DNA of 64,000 nucleotides from Malassezia japonica (Eukaryota > Basidiomycota > Malasseziomycetes > Malasseziales > Malasseziaceae): contig NC_083370.1 of assembly GCF_029542785.1 (NCBI RefSeq), forward strand, positions 930,001 through 994,000, in the 5' to 3' direction. The notes beneath the pieces were generated by a model, which did not search any database, had not been told where the DNA came from, and was given only the letters and a program-made list of their open reading frames with translations. The position numbers and the translations under genes were made by a program. Positions 20,848 through 30,900 of the stretch are shown here, one piece after another (position 1 is the stretch's first letter; every line of letters begins with the position of its first letter).

Positions 20848-23056
20848 ATGTCGGGCTTTGACGTTGGGCGCGTGTACTCTACGCAGGTCTCGGCAGGGTC
20901 CGAGATCTCGCAGGCGCCTGATGCGCCTGTGCAGAATGAGACGGCACTCTTTGAGTTTGTGCAGCACTTTCGTCTCGGCAACGAATACATTTACCGCGAC
21001 CGACTTCGCTCGAACCTGCTCGTGAAGCAGTACGCCCTCGAGGTCCTCCTCGAGCATGTGCAGATGTGGAGCCCTACGCTGGCGCAGGCGCTGCGTGAGA
21101 CTCCGGCAGAGATCCTGCCTCTGGTACGTTGATGGTCTAACGCAGTTTGAATCGGCCGTCCGCCGCGCAGCGCGCTTGATTCTCTACCCTGTCGTGGCCG
21201 GCACGGAGCGTCCTGAGGCGCCCGATTGCCAGGTGCTCTTGCGCTCGACCGCGAACCTAATGGCGATGCGCGACCTGCACGCCGACAACATTTCGCACCT
21301 CGTGCGCATCCCCGGTATTGTCATTTCGACGTCTGTGCCGGCGTCGCGTGTGACCAAGCTCCATCTCATGTGCCGCGACTGCCGCGCGGTACGCTCGATG
21401 GAGGTGACGTCGGGCTTTGGCGGTTTCGTACTGCCGCGCCAGTGCGACGCGCCCAAGGTCGACTCGAGCATCAAGTGCAGCATCGATCCCTACGTGATTA
21501 TCCACGAACGCTGCGAGTTTGTCGATGCGCAGACGCTCAAGCTCCAAGAGGCGCCGGATATGGTGCCGGTCGGTGAGCTACCCCGCCATATGCTCTTGTC
21601 CGTGGACCGTGCGCTGTGTGGCCGTGTGGTCCCTGGCGCGAGTGTGATTGCAACCGGCATCTTTTCGACCTATACCGTACAGCGCTCCGGCACGCAGCCC
21701 AACGCGGTCGCGCTGCGCACGCCCTACCTTCGTATCGTCGGAATGGAGGTCGATGCGGGCGGCGCGGGCGGCCGCGGCGTCTCGCGCATCTTCACTGCCG
21801 AGGAGGAGGACGAGTTTGGGCGAATGTCCAAGAACCCCGATCTCTACAACAAGTTTTCCGCGAGCATTGCGCCGAGTATCTTTGGCAGTGCTGATATCAA
21901 GAAAGCCATTACGCTGCTGCTCTTTGGCGGCTCGAAAAAGGTGCTGCCCGACGGCATGCGTCTGCGTGGCGACATTAATACGCTGCTCCTCGGTGACCCC
22001 GGTACGGCCAAGAGTCAGCTTCTCAAGTTCGCCGAGAAAGTGTCGCCGATCGCCGTGTACACCTCCGGAAAAGGCAGCAGTGCCGCGGGTCTGACCGCGT
22101 CGGTGCAGCGCGACCCGTCCTCGGGCGAATTTTACCTCGAAGGTGGCGCGATGGTGCTGGCCGATGGCGGTATCGTGTGTATCGACGAGTTTGACAAGAT
22201 GCGCGACGAGGACCGTGTCGCAATCCACGAGGCGATGGAGCAGCAGACGATCTCGATTGCCAAGGCCGGCATTACCACCGTGCTCAACTGCCGTACCTCG
22301 GTCCTGGCCGCGGCGAACCCCGTGTGGGGCCGCTACGACGACATGAAGTCGCCCGGCGAGAATATCGACTTCCAGACGACCATCCTGAGTCGTTTCGACA
22401 TGATCTTTATCGTCAAGGACGACCACGACGAGTCGCGCGACCGCACCATTGCCCGGCACGTTATCGGCATCCACATGAACGGCGCGTCGGACCAGCCCGA
22501 CGCGGAAGGAGAGATCGACTTGCAGACCATGAAGCGGTACATTGCGTACTGCAAGTCGCGGTGCGCCCCCCGCCTCACGGCTGAGGCCGCGGAGAAGCTG
22601 TCGAGCCACTTTGTCGGGATCCGGAAGCACGTTGCACAGGTCGAGCGCGAGCAGGACGAGCGCTCGGCGATTGCCATCACTGTGCGTCAGCTCGAGGCGA
22701 TCATCCGTATGAGCGAGGCGGTGGCCAAGGTGACGCTGAGCCCCAACGCAACCGAGGAACACGTCGACGAGGCCATCCGCCTCTTCCGCTTCAGTACAAT
22801 GAACGCGGTCGAGAGCGGCAACATTGAAGGCATGACGCGTGGCGAGCTCCAGGAAGAGGTACAGAAGCTCGAGCGCGAGATTCAGCGCCGCCTCCCGTTG
22901 GGCTGGACAACGTCCTACGCGCGTCTGCGCCACGAGTTTGTTGACAGGCAGCAGTACTCCTACCATGCGTTTGAGCGCACCCTCTTTATTTTGGAGAAGC
23001 GCGACGCGATCCGCTTCTCGAACCAGCACAAGAGCGTCACGCGTATGGGTGTGTAG
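20848..23056 (+). CDS. MCM5: DNA replication licensing factor MCM5, 2 exons
   Basis: Exons 20848-21123 and 21146-23056, joined across a 22-nt intron, give 728 aa. The N-terminal domain contains the Mcm5 zinc-binding region ([10 protein letters not shown], then LPRQC and SSIKC). The AAA+ core has [20 protein letters not shown], Walker [14 protein letters not shown], Walker B with VCIDEFDKM, sensor [19 protein letters not shown] and the arginine-finger segment [12 protein letters not shown]. The C-terminal winged-helix region ends VTRMGV. Mcm5 is a subunit of the Mcm2-7 helicase loaded at replication origins. Length equals the usual 720-775. Confidence 0.97.
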
Positions 23057-23100
23057 CCTATGTATTATAGTCCAGAAGGGCGTTGGTATTTTCCTACAGT

Positions 23101-24066
23101 CTACGCTTTCACCGCATCGTCGTCGCTCGCGACGTTGAGCAAAAGGCTCTGCGCGTCGAGCATGATACGGTTGTCGCTCTGCGACAGGGTGTTCGCAATG
23201 TCCTTCGCCGCCTCGAGCTTCTTGAGCTTGAGGAAACCCTTGTTCTTGCGCACCGCGTCACCAATGAGCTCCGCCGCCCGGGCCTCACCCGACGACTTGA
23301 CAATGATCGCCTGCTTCTCCTGGAGCGCCTGGTCGACCTGGAAGGCGGCACGCAGCGCAGCCTGCTGCGTGATCTGCTTCGCCTCGACCGCGTGCGTGAA
23401 CTCGGGCGAGAAGGAGATGTGAGTGATCGAAACATCGTCCAGGATGATGTTGAAGCGCCGCGCGCGGTGCGTCAGATTCTCACGCACAAGACGCGAGACC
23501 ATCTCACGCTGCGTGATGAGCTGCGACGCGTTGAACTGCGCAACAACCGACTTGAGCACCTCGTTCACAATGCTCGGAAGAACGCGCTCGTCGTAGTCCG
23601 TGCCCAGCTCGCGGTAAATCGTCGGCAGGCTCTCGACGCTCGGCCGCGAAAGAACACGGCAGGTAAGCGAGACCATCTGCAGGTCCTTGGTACCGGTTAG
23701 GCTCGCGATGCTGCGCGGCTTGGCACGCACGTCGTAGTCGATCGGCGTGTCGATCCAAGGCAGGAGCAGGTGCGTGCCTTCGTTGTAGATCGTCGGGAGA
23801 ACACCACTGAAGCGCGAGTACATGATCGCACGGTGACCACCGTCGACGTTGAACAGCGACGCGTTAATGCCGATCGCGAGACCGGCGAGCGCAAGGAGGC
23901 CCGCGCCGCCAATCGCCGGGTTCAGGTTCGGTCCACCGCCGCCACCGCCGCCGCCGCCGCCGGGACGCGGGCCGTTACCAGCAGCGCGGTTGGCATTCTG
24001 CTGCATCTGCTGGAACATGCGCTGCATTTGCTTCATGACATTTTGGGGGGAGCGGTTGTTCGACAT
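23101..24066 (-). CDS. PHB2: Prohibitin-2 (mitochondrial inner membrane)
   Basis: Single exon, 321 aa from the ATG at 24066 (MSNNRSPQNVMKQM); a further ATG 16 codons upstream would add a non-conserved extension. An N-terminal region with a run of ten Gly is followed by a membrane helix (GGAGLLALAGLAIGINASLF), then the SPFH/prohibitin domain: VDGGHRAIMYSRFSGV, GTHLLLPWIDTPIDYDVRAK, SRPSVESLPTIYRELGTDYD, SQLITQREMVSRLVRE, LDDVSITHISFSPEFTHAVE and a coiled coil. Phb2 forms ring complexes with Phb1 in the mitochondrial inner membrane. The poly-Gly run before the transmembrane segment is longer than I would expect. Confidence 0.96.
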   Translation of the reverse strand: MSNNRSPQNVMKQMQRMFQQMQQNANRAAGNGPRPGGGGGGGGGGPNLNPAIGGAGLLALAGLAIGINASLFNVDGGHRAIMYSRFSGVLPTIYNEGTHLLLPWIDTPIDYDVRAKPRSIASLTGTKDLQMVSLTCRVLSRPSVESLPTIYRELGTDYDERVLPSIVNEVLKSVVAQFNASQLITQREMVSRLVRENLTHRARRFNIILDDVSITHISFSPEFTHAVEAKQITQQAALRAAFQVDQALQEKQAIIVKSSGEARAAELIGDAVRKNKGFLKLKKLEAAKDIANTLSQSDNRIMLDAQSLLLNVASDDDAVKA

Positions 24067-24206
24067 CGTGCCGACCACGAAGCTGTCCGTTCGCAAAGAG
24101 ACGACGTCAGCCACCGATCAGCCCGCGGCCGAACACCCAAAGGACCTACTAGGCTGCGTTCGCAACACGTGCACACGCGTATCGTACAGAATGGCTATGG
24201 AGCTGA

Positions 24207-27200
24207 CTAATTCGGCCGCGCGAGCGCCGTGTGGAGCAACTCGTCGAGCGCCGCCTCCAGAGAAGAGACCTGGGTGAGGAACGGCGTGTAGTGGCGGCCG
24301 ACGGCAGCCATCGGCGTCGAGGGGCCGTACTGCGATGTGGGGAAAGGAAGTGCGAGAAGCCCGTTGCTCGCCGTTGCGATCTTTTCCGCAGGCGTCGGCT
24401 CGAGCAGCTTCGCGACGAGGTCCGACGAACGCTGCTGCAGCTGCGACGCGGACGCGTTCGACGAGGTGGACGCGTGCCGCCGGTGCTCGCGCACGGGCTG
24501 TGAGGGGGCGGGCGTGGACTCGGCAGACTCGCCAGCCTGCGCCTCAATCACCAGCGCGTCGACAATTCCATAGAGAGCATGAATGTTGTAGGTCTCGCGC
24601 ATGCGCCCGGTACCGGTCGTGGCAGTCGAATCAGAGAGCACACGATCGCCGGTCCAGCCCTTGGCAAGCGCACTGCGGACCGCTGCATTGCGGGTGGGCA
24701 GCGCCGCATCACTCGCCGACACACTGCGCAGCGAACCGGTGCGCTGGATCGGCTGCATCTTGTTGGGGATGTTGAGGCCGCGCGTCTGTTCAAACGCCGT
24801 GGGGGGAATAGCTTGGGGAGGTGCGATCGCATCGCTGTGCAAGAGGCCGGGCGACGTGGGGGCCGCGCCAGAGCCGTCCATGATGCGGTTCAGCATCAGA
24901 TCAATGTTTTCGGCAAGGTTCGAGTCGGGCATCGTCGGCATCTGCTCGGCAAAGCGCTCGAGCAGGTCGCCTTGCGACTGCGCAGAGCCGGCGCGCATGC
25001 CGCGAGCTGCAGGCTCCGTCGCAGGGTCGGGGCGGGCAGTAATGTCTTGCAGCACACTGCGCAGCGCACTGCTCACGTCCTGCTCGCTGCCTTGGGAGAG
25101 GAGCGAGTAGCGCACACGCGGCGAGCCTTGTTCGCGCGAGCTGCGCAGACGCACGCCGTCCTGCATGATCAGGTCGACACCTTGCGCATCGTTCAGCTGC
25201 ACGGTCGGTACAGGCGTGTTCGGCGCCTTGTCCAGCGAACGCATCGACGCGGAGCGGCTCGTCGTGGGGGGAGCAGCGTCAGACGGCATGCGCACGCCTT
25301 CGCCGAGGCGGGGGCTCGGCTGGATGCTCGACACGCCGTCGGGGAACCCTTGCAGGCGCGGCGTATCGAGGCGGGGGCTAATGACGCTCGCGCGCAGCGC
25401 AGGCCGCGCCTGGCGCAGTACAAAGAGGGGGTCGCCCTCGCTCAAGTCTTCCTGCGCGCCGTGGCTGAGCGCAGTGTCGAGGCTGCGGCGCTTGGGCTCA
25501 TTCACGTCGACCTGCTTAAAGATCGGCAGCGTGTCGTAGGCGGCAAGCACCTTGGTCGTGGGCGAGAGCAGCTGCTCACCGGCATCCGACACTGACGCAA
25601 GGCCGTATTTGACGCGGCCGCGGCCGCTGCGTGCCTCGACATCGTCGCCGCCATCGACCACACCCTCGACGACCTGGAAGGAGGCGAGGCCAGCCTCGAT
25701 CACCTCGGCGACCATCGCGTTGCGCGCAAAGCGCAGCAGACGGATCTGGGGCTTGGCCGAGGCGGGCAGGGTGTGTGCGGGATCGTTCGGCGTCGCGAGG
25801 CCGGTCTGGGGATGGAACACGACGCCGTCGGGCAGGTCCGCGGGGAAGAGCGCGAGCTGCACGGTAAATCTGAGCGAGCTGCTTGCGCCCAGCACCGTGT
25901 CCTGCGACGTGGCCGACGCGGCGCTGCGCGTCGACACGTCGCCCACGGCCACGTCGGGCGGTCCGAGCTGCGCCGAGGTGTCCTGCGCCAAATTGTTCTC
26001 AAAGGGACTCTTGCGTACGAGGTAAAACTTGCCGTAGCGGTCGTCGCTGTAGTCGTATGTGACACGGCTTGCGTTTGCGTCCTGCAGCAGCGAGGTGAGC
26101 GAGCCCACCGAGTCGCGCGACTGGCCTGGCGTGCCACCCGGCCCACGGTCCTCCTCTTGGAGCTCGGAGAGGGCCTCGAGGATCTGCAGCGGGCTTTCGT
26201 GGGGCCAGAGGGTGTGCTCCTCGCCGTCGAGGCGACGCAGGACAATGACATAGTCCGTCGGCTCGTCCTGCACGCTGAAGCGCTGCATCGCCTGGCGGAC
26301 GAGGTCGGTGGACGTGGTGGACTTGTTCAGCAGCACTGTCTTGAACGTCGCGTCGCACTCGACGTTCTCGCCGGCAAACACACGCACGACATTGAACGTC
26401 GGCACAGAGCCGGGCATGCCGATCAGCGAGCCAGGGCGCGCGCGGCGCTCGTCGTTGCTCTTGGACGACTGCGGCATCGCCTCGTCGCCGATCGCGCCGC
26501 TGGGGAAGAGGCCGACAAGCGGCGACTTGTCGCCCGGCGACGCACGCAATGACGGGCTCGAGGACGGGCGCTCGTCGGGCCGTGGCGTAAGCTTGGCGCT
26601 CGAGTCGCCCAGCGCAGGCGAAGTGTGGCTCTTGTCCGCGTCCGCCTCGGCGTTGCGCTGGCCCGAGGTGATGCGGCCGACGCCATGGGCAGCTGCAGCA
26701 GCCGTCGCAGCAGCCGTCGCGCCGAGACCCAATGTCACTGCGCTCACCTTTTCGGCGGCGGAGGCGAGGGGCGTCTTTTGCTGGTGCTCGGCGTCATCGG
26801 CCAGCTGTGCCTCGTCGTGCTCCTGTGCATGCTCGAGCTCGTCGTCGTCGTGCTCGTCGTCGACATACTCGGGCTCCTCGTCCGCGTACTCGGGCTCCTG
26901 GTCGTACTCGTCTTCGTACTCGCCCTCGTACTCGCCTTCGTATTCGCCCTCGTATTCGCCCTCGTACTCCTCGTCCGACGCCTCGTTGCCCGAGTGCTCC
27001 AGGTATTCCGGCTGTCCAAAAAGCACTGCGCGCTTCTTTTCCTGGGGCCGGCGCGGCGCCGATCCGTCCGTCTCGCGGCGAGAAAGGGCCGAAGGCTTGC
27101 CTGAGTGCACGTTGATCTGCCCCCGTGCGCGTGCCTTGACGAGGTGGCCACTGTATACGTCCATCGGCACCTGGTCGTGGTCATCTTCGGTGGCGGTGGT

Positions 27201-27732
27201 GATTTCCACGTTGCGGTGCTTGTTGAGTCGCGCCAGGCGCTCATACGGCGTCTCGATGTTTTCCGCCGGAATGTAGCCGACCTCCTGCGAGGCCATTACG
27301 CGGACGAGCCACCAGTAGCTGTTGCTGTCGTCCAAAAGCACGAGATTGTCGCCCTTGTGCACTGTCGCCTGTCCGTCGACCGTTGCGACAAACGTGTGCA
27401 GCGCATACACCAGGTCAAAGTTGATGTTTTCGTCGGGGATGGACGGGCTGGAGGAGAGCTCCTCGTCATTAAAGTCGTCGTCGTACTCCTCCTCCTCCTC
27501 CTCATCGTACATGGCATCGTCCGGGAGCTCACCGTCGTGCTCGTCGTACTCATAGTGCTCGTCCTCTTCGTGTTGTTCAACCAAATCGTAGTCATTCGCG
27601 GGCGGAATCTCGGACGAAGGCTCCATATCGTCGTCAAACTGCGTCAGAACATAAACCTACCTCGTCCTCTTTGGCATAGATCGGCCGCGGCCCATCCGCG
27701 TCGCGCTCGTACGCGCCGCCGACTGGCCTCAT
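24207..27732 (-). CDS. SH3 and Ras-association domain protein (Tea4/Bud14-type SH3), 2 exons
   Basis: Exon 1 (27732-27661, MRPVGGAYERDADG) is joined to exon 2 (27638-24207) across a 22-nt intron, giving 1167 aa. An ATG at 27795 in the same frame is an alternative start. After a very acidic segment comes an SH3 domain (FDLVYALHTFVATVDGQATV, NSYWWLVRVMASQEVGYIPA, IETPYERLARLNKHRN), whose wording matches the SH3 of fungal cell-polarity proteins of the Tea4/Bud14 group. A Ras-association-like domain follows at about residue 430 (VRVFAGENVECDATFKTVLL, STDLVRQAMQRFSVQDEPTD, RRLDGEEHTLWPHESPLQI). The remainder is Ser/Pro-rich and probably disordered. A role in polarised growth downstream of a small GTPase is inference. 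Confidence 0.78.
26911..26975 (-). repeat. 12-nt tandem repeat encoding EGEY units
   Basis: The SH3/RA protein contains about five tandem E-G-E-Y tetrapeptides followed by diverged E-D-E-Y and acidic units. The DNA repeats in 12-nt steps with only synonymous variation between units. It lies in the acidic linker between the SH3 and Ras-association-like domains. Confidence 0.65.
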
Positions 27733-27930
27733 CGTCGCTACGGCCAGCCCCGCCGGGGCGCAGACTTGGGGCCTCGCCCACTCCACTGTATGCATGTTGA
27801 TGCACAATCGACAGCCCAGCGGCAAAAGCTGCAGGGCGCGCAGGGGCACGTGCAAGTTGCAGAAGGATGTACAGACAATTACTACAGAAGCCAACGAGCG
27901 GCTCTTGGGGAATGGATACAGGGAGCGTGC

Positions 27931-30900
27931 TTACTTCTTGCTCGAGTCAAAGGGGCTTCCGCCGAACGAAGCATCGAAGGGAGGAAGCTGCAGGCTTCCT
28001 GGCTGCAGAGATTGGCGCCGCGAGCCACGCACAACTTGGCGGATACCACCCGAGTCGGCAACAGGACCATCGTCCACAAGGCTCACGCGCTGCACGCTGC
28101 TCGGCAGGTTTGCAGTGCTCTCCACTGGGCGCATCGACGGAGGAGTGCCGGGGCGCACAGAGGGAGGGATTGTAGGGCGCATCGACGGCGGCGTGCCGGG
28201 ACGCACAGGGTTGGGGATCGTAGGGCGCATCGCGGGCGGCGGCGCTCCAGGACGCGCGGGTGCACCAACAGGGCGCATCGTCGGGCTGGAGTTCGCTGGC
28301 GGTCCACCAGGGCGCGGGGGGGGCGTGTAGCTGGCACCGGGCGGCGGGCGCGGGGGGGGCGTCGCACTGCCCGAGCCAGGACGCGCGCTATAGGCGCCGG
28401 GCGGCGGGGGGCGAATGTTCGTGTATCCAGAGGGAGCCGCAGGGCGGGGCGGGGGAGACGCGTAGCCGCTGGCCGCAGGAGGACGCATCGGAGCCGCACC
28501 AGCACCGAAGAGGTGCTGACGCGCCTGCATCGAAGAATCGGTGGGCGGGGCGCCAAACGGAGGACGGGGGGCACCGCCAAACGAGCTCGACGGCTGCAAG
28601 TGCGGCGGCGAGGCCGCGCCAGGACGCAGGGCCGACATGGCACCGCTCGTAGGCGACAGCGGGCCACTCGTTGGCGACATGGTGCCCGAGCCCTGGCGAG
28701 GGCGTCCATTTGCATCGGGGCCGAGCGGCGCAGGAAGCTCGAGCAGCGGCACCGAATCGAGACGTTGGCGCGCAGGGTAGCGCGCCTCCTCGCCCGCGCC
28801 ACCGAGGTTCGCACGAGGGAGCTGCTCGAGACCGTTCGACGGCGCGTCAGACGACATCGACGAGAAGCGCATCATACCATTCTCAGGAGACGTCATGTCG
28901 TACGTGTCGCGAGACTCGGTGCCGCCACGGAAGCGGCGGTCGCGCTCGTACTCGGCCCAGCGCTTCATGACAATCGACGAGGCATCGAACTGGCCCTCGG
29001 CGTCGCCGTGGCTATCGCCCTTCTTCTCGCCTTGCACGACACGCGTCGCACCCCACGAGAAGTCGTCCATGTGCCAGTAGGCGTAGGCAGGGAGGACCAA
29101 GTTCCAAATCGGAAGCGAAATCAGGTAGACAAGCATCCACAGCACATACATGAAGCGGCGACTGGTCACGACAATCAGCACACCGGGCAGACCCAGAATG
29201 AGACCCAGAAGAACAAGGGGAATGGTCGGGAACTCTTCTTTTTCCTCCTCCCGCTTGCCCTGGTTGGTAATACTGACCTTGATGGCCGACGCAACGACAT
29301 AGAACGTAAAGGCAATGGCGGCAGGCAATACCAGCGTACCGACCAGGTCCATAAACACGACAAAGCGCATCGAGAAACAGAAAGTACCACACAGATCACG
29401 CACCTGGATCAGCTCAAACAGGTTGTGCACCGTCGAGTTGATCCAGCGACGACGCTGCGAACGCAGCACCTTGAACGTGTCGGGCACCACCGTCTTACAC
29501 ACAGCCGAGGGAATGAACATCATCTTGCGCTTCGGGAACGTTTTGAGCATGAGCGTCGTGAGGTAACGGTCCTCACCAAGCAACAGCAGGTTCTTCTTGT
29601 GAAGCGTGTCGACAACATTCTCGGAGTAGTGCTCGACAATGTCGGGGTTGGCTAAAATCGGAACATAGAAGCCACGAGGGCCCTTGGGCGACTTGAGACG
29701 GTAGGCACTGAAACAGCCCGGCAGACACGTCACACCACCGAAGCAAGCCTCGAAACCCTTGGTCTGGTGGTGCGAGATGTAGTACTCGAACACCTGGATC
29801 ATGGTCACCCACGTCTGGGCCTTGTTGGCAATCTTGGTCTCACCACAGAGACCCATGATCTCGGGATCCTCCACCATGCAGGCCGTCATACGCGTCAGCG
29901 AGTCGGGGAAGACCTTTGTATCGGCGTCCACCATCAGCACAATCTCGTATTGCTCGGGCGTAACACCCGTCACACGCCAGATCGCATTGAAGAACTCGTA
30001 CTCGAATTGCGTCATACGCTCGTCAAAGAGCACCTTTTGCATAAAGGCCATGAGCAGCACTTGCGAGTCACGCTTACCACGGTTACCGGGCTTGGCGCTG
30101 TCCATTTCCATCAGCGTACCACACTTGGCGATCAGGATCATCGGCACACGCTGCTGCTTCGAACGCTCAACTGTCTGGTCGTCGTAGTCGTAGAAACCGG
30201 CATAGACCTTGGCCATGTTGTGGCGCTTCGCACCATCGGCAATGGCCACGTACGAGTTACCCTCGACGTCTTCCGCAGGCACAATCAGCTCCTTCATCAT
30301 CGACAAACAGATATCGGGCGTCGAGATATCCGACTCGGCACCCTTGACAATACCATCCGCAATGACCAGGAGCAGCTTGTGGCTGTTGGGGTAGTTCGTC
30401 GTCGCAAGACTGTCCAGCGTCGTACGCAGACCCTCGAAGGACTCCGAGTAGGCCGTAACCAGACAGATCGTTTGCGCTAGTGGGAAGTTGAACGGACGGA
30501 AGTCAGCAGGCGGCTGAGGCACCACATTGTCGAGCGGGAACGGACAAGGGCCCCAGGGCGAGTCGCCATTGTTCGAGAACGACGAGCGGCCGGACTGCGA
30601 AGAGGGCATCGTGAACGAGGCCGACTGGCCAAGCGACGCCGAGCTGCGGCCGCCCGTGAGCATCGGCGACTGCGGCGGCGACATGTACGGGCCCTGAACA
30701 TTGCGGCGCGCAGCGGCAATCTTCTTTTCGAGTGCGGACTGCTTTTGCGGCTGCTTGGGGTAGTTGGTCGCCGTGAAACGACTGGTGGTCGGAAGAATCG
30801 ACTTCTTCACGTTCGGACGGTAGCCAGCCGGGGCCGGGCGATAGATATCATCGGTCCAGTTTTCAATTGCAGCCACACGCCGCATGCGCTCCGCGTACGA

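Noticed and set aside
21578..23029. 483-codon minus frame opposite MCM5
   Set aside because: Shadow of the MCM5 AAA+ domain; no independent motif.
24579..27800. Several plus frames of 230-340 codons opposite the SH3/RA gene
   Set aside because: Translations are Arg-, Ser- or Val-rich mirrors of the acidic and Ser-rich coding strand; one contains poly-Val/Leu from the acidic repeat and only looks like a membrane protein.
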